DNA of 60,369 bases from positions 79,227-139,595 of the forward strand of contig DFNI01000026.1 in the NCBI GenBank assembly GCA_002375995.1. The letters are read 5' to 3'. Below the pieces are notes generated by a model. It was not told the origin of the DNA and searched no databases. It was given only the letters and a program-made list of their open reading frames with translations. The position numbers and the translations under genes are program-made. Shown in pieces: positions 41,920 through 50,407 of this stretch. This DNA comes from Acetothermia bacterium UBA3571. GTDB taxonomy: Bacteria; Bipolaricaulota; Bipolaricaulia; Bipolaricaulales; Bipolaricaulaceae. The first letter of the stretch is position 1. Every line of letters starts with the position of its first letter.

Positions 41920-42341
41920 GACAGCCACAGCGCAAAGGTGTGCTTTTGGATACTTCTATTTGGGTCCGTTATCTGCGGCGCGGAGGAGATAGGGAGATTA
42001 AAGCGGAGGTGAAGCGAATCCTTTCGGCCGAAAGGGTTTTCACGTGTTGGGTGGTAAAAGCGGAGCTTTTGGTGAGAGCGAGGGACGATGAGGCCTTCGA
42101 GCGGCTGAGCGCGGATCTGGAAGCTTTAGAGGAGGTCCCGATCACTCCGGAGGTATGGCTTGAAGCCGCGCGGCTCGGTTATACCCTGCGGCGCGGTGGG
42201 CTTAACGTTCCGCTCCCGGATCTGCTGATCGCTCAGGCGGCGATAGCGGGAGAACTCCAGCTTTGGCACGCCGATGAGCACTTCGAGTACATAAAACAAC
42301 TGGTACCTCTTGAAACAAAGGCATTCATAAAAAGCAAATGA
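41916..42341 (+). CDS. vapC: VapC-family toxin, PIN-domain RNase
   Basis: The 141-residue PIN protein has the four acidic sites in order: VLLDTSIWV, VKAELLVRA, LPDLLIAQAA and WHADEHFEYI. VapC toxins are Mg-dependent RNases that cut tRNA or rRNA. I chose the GTG at 41916 because it overlaps the vapB stop and has AAAGGA 7 nt upstream. Both genes look intact, so the module is probably functional. It directly precedes a decayed IS. Confidence 0.87.
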   Translation: MRQPQRKGVLLDTSIWVRYLRRGGDREIKAEVKRILSAERVFTCWVVKAELLVRARDDEAFERLSADLEALEEVPITPEVWLEAARLGYTLRRGGLNVPLPDLLIAQAAIAGELQLWHADEHFEYIKQLVPLETKAFIKSK

Positions 42342-42644
42342 GCCTTCGCAATGGGAACTGGCCGAATCCCAAATTGCTAATTGAAACACAAGATTTGATT
42401 TAATCCTCAGAGCGTTGGTGTTCTGGGCGAAGTCCCGGAGCTGAGGGAGCTGGAATGCCTGACTTGAAAATCCTAGAGGTGGTGTTCAAGTCTTTAATTG
42501 TGAGTCAAATCCAACTTTGACACTCAGCGTCGGGATTTGAGCCTCGCGACGACCTGAAATGCCCAAGAGATGGGGGCGCGGATGTTCGACAACGGAAATT
42601 GTAGTGCCTATTGATCTGAAGGAATTTGCCAAGGTTGTTGTGTC
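42342..42644. other. Gene-free stretch between vapC and transposase remnant
   Basis: About 300 bp without a supportable gene. The first half is unusually AT-rich for this window, and the left end of the IS remnant lies at 42511. I see no RNA gene or promoter of quality in it. Confidence 0.5.
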
Positions 42645-44122
42645 ATGTACATCCGGGTGAAACGGTTCCGCAACAAGGACGAGGCGTGCGCGTGAAAGGG
42701 AAGCCCCGCCAGAAGGTGGTGGCCTATTTGGGCCGGCTGGACGAGCTACGGGAGGAGGGGGCCATCGATGCATTGGTGGAGGGGCTGGCCCAGTACGCCC
42801 AGCAGGCTCGGGTGATGGATGTGGCCCGGGACCTGTTCGTGCATGCGGCCAAGGAGTACGGGCCGGTGCTGGTGTTCAAGAGGCTGTGGGAGGAACTGGG
42901 CCTGGGGAAGTTGTTGGCGAGGTACGTAGGGGCACGGGGTTACGAGTTCGACGTGGTGGCGGCCATCTTCGCCATGGTGCTGAATTAGTTGCTTTGTCCG
43001 TGTTCCAAGCTGGAGGTGTCCCGCTGGATCGAGGAGGTGGAGGAGCCTTCTTTTGCAGGGTTAGAGCTGCACCACTTTTACCGGGCGCTGGACGTGCTGT
43101 GGGAGCACAAGGAGCGGCTTGAGGAGGACCTGTTTCGGAAAAGGAGGGATCTTTTCTCCCGGGAGGTGGACCTTGTGTTCTTCGACACCACCACGGTCTC
43201 CTTTCAGGGGGAGGGGCCGGCGGGGCTAGCGGAGTACGGTCACTCCCCGGGGCAAACGTCCGGATCTGAAACAGATCGTGGTGGCGGTGGTGATGACCGA
43301 GGGAGGGGTGCCCATCGCCCACGAGGTCTTCCCCGGGGCCACCGCGGACGTGCGGAGCTTCGCCCGAGTGGTCACCTCGTTGAGGGAGCGGTTCCCCGTT
43401 GGGCGGGTGATCGTGGTGTCGGACCGGGGGACGGTATCGGAGGAGAACTTGGAGCTTCTGTCCTCCCTGGGCCTTTCCTACATCGTGGGGATGAGGATGA
43501 GGCGGGTGCGGGAGGTAGGGGAGGAGATGGTGGGAAAGCTCGTGGAGAAGCTTTGCCGGGGCGGGCTCAAAGGGTTGGTGGGAAATCGAGGGGGCGAAGG
43601 CGGAGATCGATGAGGGGGCGCTCAAGCGGGAGGCCCGCTACGACGGGAAGTACGTGCTGTTGACCGACAGTGACCTTCCGGCGGAGGAGGTCGCCCTGGC
43701 GTACAAGGGTCTTTGGCGGGTGGAGGCGGCGTTCCGGGAGCCGGAAGTGCCGTTACGCGTGGCGCGTCACGGGTTTTGGAGCCGATCTACCCACTGGACC
43801 GAGCGGAAGGTGCGGGCGCATGTGGCGGTGTGTTTCCTGGCGCTTCTTCTGGAGGTGGAGCTTGAGCGGAGGCTGAGGGAGCGGGGGGGGTGGGGGCGAG
43901 CTTCCAGGAGGTGCTTTCGGATCTTAGGCGGGTGAAGGCGGTGCACTTGGAGGTCAAGGGCAAGCCCTATTTGGCTCGCACGGAGCTTGGGGGACAGGCC
44001 TACCAAGGGTTTCAGGTGGCGGTGCCGCCGCGAGTAGTGGAGCTGTAGCGGGTACGTAGGCCTGCTAGCCCCTGAAACGCTGATCTTAAGGGAAATTTCT
44101 GTCTCGCGGTGTCAAACTTGGG
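42511..44122 (+). mobile_element. Decayed IS1634-like insertion sequence (about 1.6 kb)
   Basis: The left end CCAACTTTGACAC (from 42511) matches the reverse complement of the right end GTGTCAAACTTGG (to 44122) at 12 of 13 bases. These flank a broken IS4/IS1634-type DDE transposase. No clear target-site duplication is visible, in keeping with an old insertion. The ends are inferred from the imperfect inverted repeat. Confidence 0.65.
42645..44048 (+). pseudogene. IS1634/IS4-family transposase, multiply disrupted
   Basis: Homology runs through several frames: MYIRVKRFRNKDE, then GKPRQKVVAYLGRLDEL, a TAG at 42986-42988, CSKLEVSRWIEEVEE, DLVFFDTTTVSF with the first catalytic Asp, VIVVSDRGTVSEENL with the second, and YKGLWRVEAAFRE with the catalytic Glu. 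At least five lesions interrupt it: an early deletion/frameshift, the nonsense codon, and frameshifts near 43250, 43590 and 43900. It cannot make a full transposase. A GTTACGCGTGGCGCGTCAC stretch near 43752 resembles the heptamer repeats elsewhere. Confidence 0.85.
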
Positions 44123-44357
44123 TATGAGTTTGAGGCGAGGTGTAGCTCTCGAGGTCTGCGGCTTTGTACGTTCGACTTGAAATGCTGCCCCCGCCTCTTT
44201 TCTCGTCCAGTCGGTGTCCAGCAGGATGGTGCCGCCCTTTGGGGGGCGGTCCGGAGTTTCCGACGAGACATGCTAGATTGGGATCTCCACGGGAAGCCTG
44301 ACCCAGAGGGATGGTACAAGGCCTTTTCCGCCCTGCCCATAGAGCTCTTGGGGGTAG
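44049..44357. other. Gene-free stretch downstream of IS remnant
   Basis: About 310 bp holding the right IS end (44110-44122) and a GC-rich hairpin (CCGCCC/GGGCGG, 44232-44249). A short frame from 44270 reads MLDWDLHGKPDPEGWYKAF and may be a fragment of a gene broken by the insertion. Nothing firm can be assigned. Confidence 0.4.
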
Positions 44358-44666
44358 TCAACCCGAGCGCAGGCGCGCGATCCCACAGAGGATATCCACG
44401 TCCCGCCCGCCCCTTGCGCGCTCCAGGATCTCGGCAGCGCGATCCCAGAGGGTATCCCGTTCCTTGGCCGAAGCGTAACGTACCCGCATGCGGATCATGT
44501 TCTCCCCGGCCTTGGTCACCAAGGCCTCGAGCACATATTCCCGCCCCCACTCCTCAAGGAGCGCCCGGATATCCCCCAAAGCCCGTTCCAAGATCTCGCG
44601 CAAGACGGGATCCCGTGCCGCCCGAGCCCTTATCTTCCAATCACCGTAGCGCTCGAGCCATGTCAT
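44358..44666 (-). CDS. Hypothetical protein, 102 residues
   Basis: The frame starts MTWLERYGDWKIRARAARD and is rich in Arg, Glu and Ala, with predicted helices throughout and no membrane segment. I do not recognise the family. GGGAGGGGGA lies right before the ATG at 44666, and it overlaps the stop of the TatT-like gene by ATGA, which supports a real, coupled gene. It may contribute to whatever the upstream secreted protein does, but no function can be assigned. Confidence 0.65.
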   Translation of the reverse strand: MTWLERYGDWKIRARAARDPVLREILERALGDIRALLEEWGREYVLEALVTKAGENMIRMRVRYASAKERDTLWDRAAEILERARGGRDVDILCGIARLRSG

Positions 44667-45490
44667 TCCCCCTCCCATAGTTCGGGATGCTCCCTTATCA
44701 AAACCTCCGCGTCCATCTTCGCCACACGATTCCAAAACGGCCAATCCCCTATGGGGCCCTCGAGTACCTTTTGTATGAGGGACCGAAACAATGCTTTGTC
44801 GTTCCTGAGGACGGCGTAGTTCGCCGCATATTCCTGGTAATTGATGAGGTAATCCGGGCAAAGGGAGATCGCCCTCTCGAAGTACTCTTCGGCCCTCTCG
44901 AAGCTCCCCTCTAGAAACAAACGGGCCCAGAAGTCGGCGGCGATGTTGGCCTCGATGGCCCCCAGGGCGTGGAGGGCGGAACATCCCCAGAAGGTCTCCT
45001 CCAGTTCCACTACCCGCTCATAGGCTGCCCTCACCGGCTTCAACAGCTTGAAGGCGGAAAAGGGATTGATCATCCCCAGGAGCTGCCCTTGGGCCGTGGC
45101 GTACCAAAGCAGCGACGCCACGTCCCCGGAAGCCTTGATGGCTGCCACTAGGCTTTCTTTCCGCTCGAGCTCGGAGAACCCCGGATCGGCCCGCAACGCG
45201 GCCAGGGCGTAATCCCGCGCCCGCTCCAAACAAGCTTTCTTCTCTTCCTCGGGGACGAGCATCGCCCGTTCACACCAGAACTGGGCCAAGCGTGAGAGAA
45301 TCTCGGCATCGTTTTCCTTTTCCTCCAGCGTCTCCTCATAGATGGAGATGATCCGCTCCAGCACCGGAAGCTCGTATCTCCGGGGATAGAGCTCGGCCGC
45401 CTGGGGAAGGAGGTTCTCGTGCTCACCTGTGCCCCAAGCCGCGTAATAGCCCAAAAGGACAAACGGCAACGCCAAAAAGACCTTTTTCAT
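44663..45490 (-). CDS. TatT-like TPR protein, secreted (TRAP-associated family)
   Basis: After a signal peptide (MKKVFLALPFVLLGYYAAWG) the 275-residue protein is all-helical. It resembles the TatT family of periplasmic TPR proteins linked to TRAP transporters: CERAMLVPEEEKKACLERARDYALAAL, LLWYATAQGQLLG, TFWGCSALHALGAIEA and AEEYFERAISLCPDYL. I chose the ATG at 45490, which has GGAGGTGA 9 nt upstream, rather than a GTG at 45502 that overlaps that SD. No TRAP permease genes lie nearby. Family call is moderate. Confidence 0.65.
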   Translation of the reverse strand: MKKVFLALPFVLLGYYAAWGTGEHENLLPQAAELYPRRYELPVLERIISIYEETLEEKENDAEILSRLAQFWCERAMLVPEEEKKACLERARDYALAALRADPGFSELERKESLVAAIKASGDVASLLWYATAQGQLLGMINPFSAFKLLKPVRAAYERVVELEETFWGCSALHALGAIEANIAADFWARLFLEGSFERAEEYFERAISLCPDYLINYQEYAANYAVLRNDKALFRSLIQKVLEGPIGDWPFWNRVAKMDAEVLIREHPELWEGE

Positions 45491-45583
45491 CCGCGCCTTC
45501 ACCTCCGTTTGCGATGTCCCATTCCCCTTTTAGCGGTGCAAGGAAAGGCTTCTATGGGGAAAGGGGATTAATTCACTAAGATG

Positions 45584-46129
45584 CTACAGGCCGAGTTCTC
45601 CTCGGATCCCCTTCATGGCGGAAAGAACCACTTCCACGAACTCCTCAAGCGTCATCCCTAGCCGCTCACACTTGGCGATGGTCTCACGGCTGGCGGAGCG
45701 GGCAAAGCTCTTTTCTTTGTAGCGGTTGAGCACGTTCTTTGTGGTGAGGCCGGCGAGCTTTTCGGGGTGGACCAGCGCGGCGGCGACGATCAGGCCCGTC
45801 AGGGGGTCCACCGCGTGCAGGGCCCATTCCATGGGGGTCTCGGGCTCCTTCTTCTCCGCGTGGGCCAGGATCGCGTTCAGGATCTCTTCGTCGTCGAAAC
45901 CCATCGCCTTAAGCTCCTCCACCGTCACCAGAGCGTGCCGCTCCGGGGCGTCTTTGGTCTCCTCGTAATCGAGGTCGTGGAGGAGTCCGGCCAAGGCCCA
46001 CTTATCTGGATCGCCCCCGAACCGGGGGGCCAGGGCCCGCATCCCCGCCTCCACCGCGAGGCAGTGCTTAACCAAATTTTTGTTCTTGATCCGTTCTTTG
46101 ACCACCGCCAACGCTTCATCCCGGGTCAT
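45584..46129 (-). CDS. HD-domain (HDIG-type) putative phosphohydrolase
   Basis: The 181-residue protein has HD metal sites: VKHCLAVEAGMRAL, the HD pair in GLLHDLDYE, and ILAHAEKKEPETPMEWALHAVD with the downstream His/Asp. The family includes small nucleotide or phosphate-ester hydrolases. It lies 15 bp after mutS2 with a GGGGGAAG ribosome-binding site and is probably the last gene of the fabK-mutS2 transcript. Substrate unknown. Confidence 0.82.
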   Translation of the reverse strand: MTRDEALAVVKERIKNKNLVKHCLAVEAGMRALAPRFGGDPDKWALAGLLHDLDYEETKDAPERHALVTVEELKAMGFDDEEILNAILAHAEKKEPETPMEWALHAVDPLTGLIVAAALVHPEKLAGLTTKNVLNRYKEKSFARSASRETIAKCERLGMTLEEFVEVVLSAMKGIRGELGL

Positions 46130-46144
46130 CTTCCCCCCTTTCCG

Positions 46145-48448
46145 TCACTCCAGCTCCACGATGGTGACCCCCTCGCCTCCCTCCTCGGGCGGGGCCAAAT
46201 AAAACCGCTTCACGAAAGGAACCCCTTTCAGGTACTCGTGGATGGCTTGGCGCAAAGTCCCGGTACCCTTGCCGTGGATTATGTGTCCCACGTGGAACCC
46301 CGAAAGGAGGAGCTTGTCCAGCCACCCTTCCACCTCCCGCAACGCGTCGGCCACCTTCATCCCGTGCACGTAGAGCTCGATATCCACCCCTCCTTTTACC
46401 TTGACCTCCGGTTGGGGCGGCGATGTGGGGGCCGGCCGTGCGGTGCGGGCAGGCTCCAATTCCCGGGGATCGAGCCAGATGCGCTTCCCCTTTACCTCCA
46501 CCTCCACCCGGTCTCCGTCCACGGCCCTCACTACCCCCAGGGCCTTGGTAGTTCGGAACCGCACGGTCTGTCCCACCTCGAACTTGGGGACAGGACCCGT
46601 CTTCCTGGGGGAGAGGGTTTCCAGGCGTGCGGAAAGCTCCTCCAGGCGCTTGAGGGCAGCTCGCCGGGAGGAGAGATCCCCTTCCTTGGCGACGGAGATC
46701 AGCCGCTCGATCTCCCGCTTGGCCCGCCTCAGCTCTTCTTCAAGCCTAGCGAGCTCCCGTCCGAGTTCTGCCTTTCTCCTATCCTTTAGGCGTTCGAGTT
46801 TCCTTTCGTACTCTTCCCGTAGGTGCTTCGCCCGGGAGAGTTCTTCCTCGGCCTTTCGGCGTGCTTGCTCGAGCTTCGATCGCTCCTCCATCAGGGCTCG
46901 AATGATCTCTTCGGCCTTGACCTCGCCGGCGGTGAACTTGCCCTTGGCCCACTCCACTATCTCCGGGGAAAGGCCCAGGCGTTCGGCGACGATCAGGGCG
47001 CAGGAGCTCCCCGGCACCCCCTCCAGCACTCGGTAAGTGGGGGAGAGGGTCTCGAGGTCGAATTCCATGGAGCAGGACTTTACCTCGGGGTGCATGATGG
47101 CGAAGTTCTTGAGGGGGGTGAGGTGTGTGGCCACCGCTACCGTGGGCCCGGAGCCGATGAGATACTCCAGGATCGCCAGCCCCAAGGCAGCTCCCTCCTG
47201 GGGATCGGTCCCCGCCCCCAGCTCGTCCAAGATCACCAGGGACTCAGGGTCGGCGTCCCGCAGGATCCCTACGATGTTCCTCATGTGTGAGGAGAACGTT
47301 GACAACGACTGCTCGATGGACTGCTCTTCCCCGATGTCGGATCGGACCTTTTTAAAGACCCGGAGCCTCGTTCTAGGGGAAGCGGGCAGGGGGATTCCGG
47401 CTTGGGCCATGAGTGTGAAGAGGCCAATGGTCTTCAGGGTCACCGTCTTTCCCCCGGTATTAGGCCCGGTGATCACCACCACCCGCTGGGGATCGCCGAT
47501 GGAGATGGTGATGGGAACCGCTCGCTCCCCCAAAAGTGGGTGCCGCGCCTCCACTAACTCCACCGGCCCTCGCTCGGTCAATGCCGGGACGACGGCCCGT
47601 TCCTTCTCCGCATAACGGGCCCGGGCAAATAGGGAGTCTATCCGGGCGAGAATTTCAGTGTCGCGCAAGAGGTCCCGTTCTTCGTCGTGAAGCTGGGCCA
47701 CGAGTTCCACCCGGATCCGGCGGACCTCGCGCTCGATTTCGTCCTCCAGCTCCCGGAGTCGGTTGTTGTCCCGCACGGCGGAGGCGGGCTCTGCAAAGAC
47801 GGTTTGCCCCGTGGCCGAGGTGTCATGCACCACCAGCTCTACCAGCCCTTGGGCCCCGGATTTCATGGGAACCACTAACCTTCCCCCCCGCTGGGTGATC
47901 ACCGGATCCTGGACCAGCTCCCGGTGGCGGTCGATGAAGGAACGGAGGTGTTTGGTGAGGGCACGAATAAGCTCCCGGCGCTGGCGGTGGAGGAGTCTCA
48001 AGGTGGGAGTAGCGTCCTCACGGATCCTTCCGTGTTCGTCGATCATCCGGCGGATGGAGGCAAGTAGCGCCCGTTGGTCCGAGAGCTTCTCCACCAACCG
48101 TGAAAGTTTGTGGTAGCGGGGGCTGGAAAGCTCCATCCGCACGCGCATTGCGGCTTCGATGAAATCGGCTACATCCAGGAGTTTCTCGGGGTCCAAATCC
48201 CCGTGCTCCCGGGCCTCTTCGAGGATGGGCCGGATGTCAGTAATCCCCCCGGGAACAAACCCCCGTCGCACCGCCTCCTGCATCTCCTCTACGAGCTGGT
48301 ATTCGGCCTTTATCGGGCTGAGCTCAGGAGAAGGCTCGAGGGACAACACCGCCTCCCGTCCCAGGGGCGAGGCGGCGTGGGAGGCGACGATCTCCAGGAC
48401 CTTTCGGTATTCCAGGTCCCGCAGGGTTCGCTCGTTGGCTACCTCCAT
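46145..48448 (-). CDS. mutS2: Endonuclease MutS2
   Basis: The 767-residue protein has MutS2 order: MEVANERTLRDLEYRKVLEIV at the N-terminus, a lever/clamp region, then the ATPase with Walker A GPNTGGKTVTLKT and Walker B LVILDELGAGTDPQEGAALG. A long coiled coil follows (about residues 500-620), then a C-terminal Smr nuclease domain (ELYVHGMKVADALREVEGWL, HIIHGKGTGTLRQAI). It lacks the mismatch-recognition domain of MutS. MutS2 acts in recombination control or ribosome rescue. It overlaps fabK by one base (TAATG). Confidence 0.95.
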   Translation of the reverse strand: MEVANERTLRDLEYRKVLEIVASHAASPLGREAVLSLEPSPELSPIKAEYQLVEEMQEAVRRGFVPGGITDIRPILEEAREHGDLDPEKLLDVADFIEAAMRVRMELSSPRYHKLSRLVEKLSDQRALLASIRRMIDEHGRIREDATPTLRLLHRQRRELIRALTKHLRSFIDRHRELVQDPVITQRGGRLVVPMKSGAQGLVELVVHDTSATGQTVFAEPASAVRDNNRLRELEDEIEREVRRIRVELVAQLHDEERDLLRDTEILARIDSLFARARYAEKERAVVPALTERGPVELVEARHPLLGERAVPITISIGDPQRVVVITGPNTGGKTVTLKTIGLFTLMAQAGIPLPASPRTRLRVFKKVRSDIGEEQSIEQSLSTFSSHMRNIVGILRDADPESLVILDELGAGTDPQEGAALGLAILEYLIGSGPTVAVATHLTPLKNFAIMHPEVKSCSMEFDLETLSPTYRVLEGVPGSSCALIVAERLGLSPEIVEWAKGKFTAGEVKAEEIIRALMEERSKLEQARRKAEEELSRAKHLREEYERKLERLKDRRKAELGRELARLEEELRRAKREIERLISVAKEGDLSSRRAALKRLEELSARLETLSPRKTGPVPKFEVGQTVRFRTTKALGVVRAVDGDRVEVEVKGKRIWLDPRELEPARTARPAPTSPPQPEVKVKGGVDIELYVHGMKVADALREVEGWLDKLLLSGFHVGHIIHGKGTGTLRQAIHEYLKGVPFVKRFYLAPPEEGGEGVTIVELE

Positions 48449-49383
48449 TAGAAGTCCACTCCGCGGGAAAGGATCTCCCGGGCTTCCTTTACCATGTCCT
48501 CGATGATCTCCCTGACCGGCTTTATCTCGCGGATGAGACCGGAGATTTGCCCCGCCATCAGGGACCCGGTTTCTAGATCCCCCTCGTATACCGCCCTCCT
48601 AAGTCCCCCCACCGCCAACGACTCGAACTCCTCGGGGTCGCGGCCTTCGGCTTCGTAGCGGGCCAGGGTCTTGGTGAGCTTGTTTACGAGGCACCTCACC
48701 GGGCGACCCAGGGTGCGGCCGGTGACGATGGTGTCCCGATCTTTGGCCTTGAGGATCGCCTGCTTGTAGTTGGGGTGAACCGGGGCTTCTTCTGAGGCCA
48801 CGAACCTTGTTCCTATCTGGACTCCTTCCGCACCCAGGGCGAAAGCGGCAGCCATCCCCCTCCCGTCGGCAATCCCCCCGGCGGCCACCACCGGGATCGA
48901 AACCGCGTCCACCACCTGAGGGACCAAGGCCATGGTGGTGATGGTGCCAATGTGTCCTCCGGACTCCATTCCCTCGGCGATCACCCCGTCCGCCCCGTAC
49001 TTTTCCACCCGCACCGCCAAGTTCACCGCGGGGATCACGGGGAAGACCTTGATCCCAGCCCCCTTCAGGGCATCCATGTACTTGGCCGGGCTCCCGGCGC
49101 CGGTGGTGACGAGGGGGACTTTGGCCCTCACTACCACCTCTACATGCTCGGGGACGTGGGGATCCATGAGCATGAGGTTCACCCCAAAGGGCTTTTGTGT
49201 GAGCTTTCTGACTTCGGCGATCTCCCGCTCGAGGTCTTCGGGGGTCATACCTCCTGCGCCGATAATTCCCAGGCCCCCGGCTTCCGACACCGCGGCCACA
49301 AGCGGCGCCCGGGCCACGTGGGCCATTCCCCCGGAGAAAATGGGGTATGCGATCCCCAACATCGCACAGATCCTGTTCGCCAT
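48448..49383 (-). CDS. fabK: Enoyl-ACP reductase II (FabK), FMN-dependent
   Basis: The 311-residue TIM-barrel flavoprotein matches FabK. Marks are MLGIAYPIFSGGMAHVA at the start, GGLGIIGAGGM, AEGMESGGHIGTITTMALVP, VVAAGGIADGRGMAAAFALG, and HPNYKQAILKAKDRDTIVTG. The nitronate monooxygenase family is related, but the GGHIG and NYKQAI regions favour FabK, the last step of each fatty-acid elongation round. I chose the ATG at 49383 (MANRICAMLG), which lies 8 nt behind TATATT, suggesting a leaderless mRNA. Confidence 0.85.
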   Translation of the reverse strand: MANRICAMLGIAYPIFSGGMAHVARAPLVAAVSEAGGLGIIGAGGMTPEDLEREIAEVRKLTQKPFGVNLMLMDPHVPEHVEVVVRAKVPLVTTGAGSPAKYMDALKGAGIKVFPVIPAVNLAVRVEKYGADGVIAEGMESGGHIGTITTMALVPQVVDAVSIPVVAAGGIADGRGMAAAFALGAEGVQIGTRFVASEEAPVHPNYKQAILKAKDRDTIVTGRTLGRPVRCLVNKLTKTLARYEAEGRDPEEFESLAVGGLRRAVYEGDLETGSLMAGQISGLIREIKPVREIIEDMVKEAREILSRGVDF

Positions 49384-49391
49384 GACGCACA

Positions 49392-49420
49392 AATATAGCG
49401 GTCTGCCTGGTGCAGCCCAA
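49392..49420 (-). promoter_or_regulatory. Promoter of fabK-mutS2-HD operon
   Basis: TTGGGC (49420-49415), exactly 17 nt, TATATT (49397-49392) on the minus strand. The predicted start of transcription is within about 2 nt of the fabK ATG. Confidence 0.65.
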
Positions 49421-49471
49421 GTGTGGGGTTTGTCCAAGGTCTGAGGCCGTTTTTAGTAAGATCTTGGGGGA

Positions 49472-50407
49472 ATGGAAATACGCCGTATCAGGACGCGAGA
49501 CATTAGGGAAGTCCTAGGCCTCCTCGACAACGCCTTCTCCGCGGAATTCCACCGCTGGGATGTAAATCTTTCGCGCGCCGAAAGGCTTTTGCGGTTCCTC
49601 CTCGCTGGAGGGAGGTTTCCCGTAAGGTGCCTGAGGGTTCTGGGCCTGGAATTCGAGATCTGGGTGGCCACCGAAGGCGAAAAGGTGATAGGAGCTTTGG
49701 GGCAACTGGAGGGGAAGATTCCTTCTCTTTCGGGAATAGCTGTAGCCCCCGAGGCCCAAGGGAAGGGAGTTGCTAAAGCCCTCCTTCGACATGCGTTCGC
49801 CGATCTTCGCAAGAAAGGGTGGCCCTTGGTTCTGGGCTCGGTGCGAGCGGAAAACGAAAAAGCTCTGGAGCTTTGCCGCAGCGTAGGGATGGAACCGTAC
49901 GGGGAGCTAAAAATTTACGCGGTTCCTTTCCCCCCAAGAGCTCTTCCCGTTATCCCCAAAGGGATCACGGTCCGACCAGCAACCAAAAGGGACATTGACT
50001 CCGTTCGTTCGCGGGTGCCGGAGGGATTGGCCCTAAAGGCGCGACTTGACGCCGCCTATTCGCCGTGGTGTCTGCGGCTTTTGGGGATCCACCGTTCCTC
50101 CCTGGTGGCGGAGGTAGCGGGCGAGCTCCAAGGGTTCATACCTCTACAGGTGGGGCAGTTCTGGAAGGCTGCTACCATCGGGGCTCCCCTCCTTTTTGGC
50201 CCGCGGGAGCCTACCTTTTTGGCGCTCTTGGCTGGAGCTGTGGCGAGAGCCTTTTCTTTTCGTCCGAGCACGCTTCACATCGTTCTCCCCACCGAACTCC
50301 TGACGCTCGAGGGGATCGTTGTGCACATGGGGGGTGAACCCATCGGTACATGGGTCCAACTTGTGCGATACTTGAACAGGAGAGAAGGCGATGGAAGAGC
50401 CGGTTAG
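49472..50407 (+). CDS. GNAT-family acetyltransferase with extended C-terminus
   Basis: Residues 1-150 form a GNAT domain: MEIRRIRTRDIREVLGLLD, then LSGIAVAPEAQGKGVAKALL with the CoA loop, then SVRAENEKALELCRSVGMEP. Residues 160-311 look like a second, degenerate GNAT half (ITVRPATKRDIDSVRSRV near its start) whose CoA loop I cannot see. It precedes holA with a 17-bp overlap. Substrate unknown. Confidence 0.82.
   Translation: MEIRRIRTRDIREVLGLLDNAFSAEFHRWDVNLSRAERLLRFLLAGGRFPVRCLRVLGLEFEIWVATEGEKVIGALGQLEGKIPSLSGIAVAPEAQGKGVAKALLRHAFADLRKKGWPLVLGSVRAENEKALELCRSVGMEPYGELKIYAVPFPPRALPVIPKGITVRPATKRDIDSVRSRVPEGLALKARLDAAYSPWCLRLLGIHRSSLVAEVAGELQGFIPLQVGQFWKAATIGAPLLFGPREPTFLALLAGAVARAFSFRPSTLHIVLPTELLTLEGIVVHMGGEPIGTWVQLVRYLNRREGDGRAG

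Noticed and set aside
44270..44390. Short frame MLDWDLHGKPDPEGWYKAF after the IS remnant as a gene
   Set aside because: No SD, no family, and the frame runs antisense into a better-supported gene; kept only as a possible gene fragment.
45503..45583. CCCCTTT/AAAGGGG inverted repeat between the TatT-like and HD genes
   Set aside because: Arms are short and distant with no T-tract; insufficient for a terminator or operator call.
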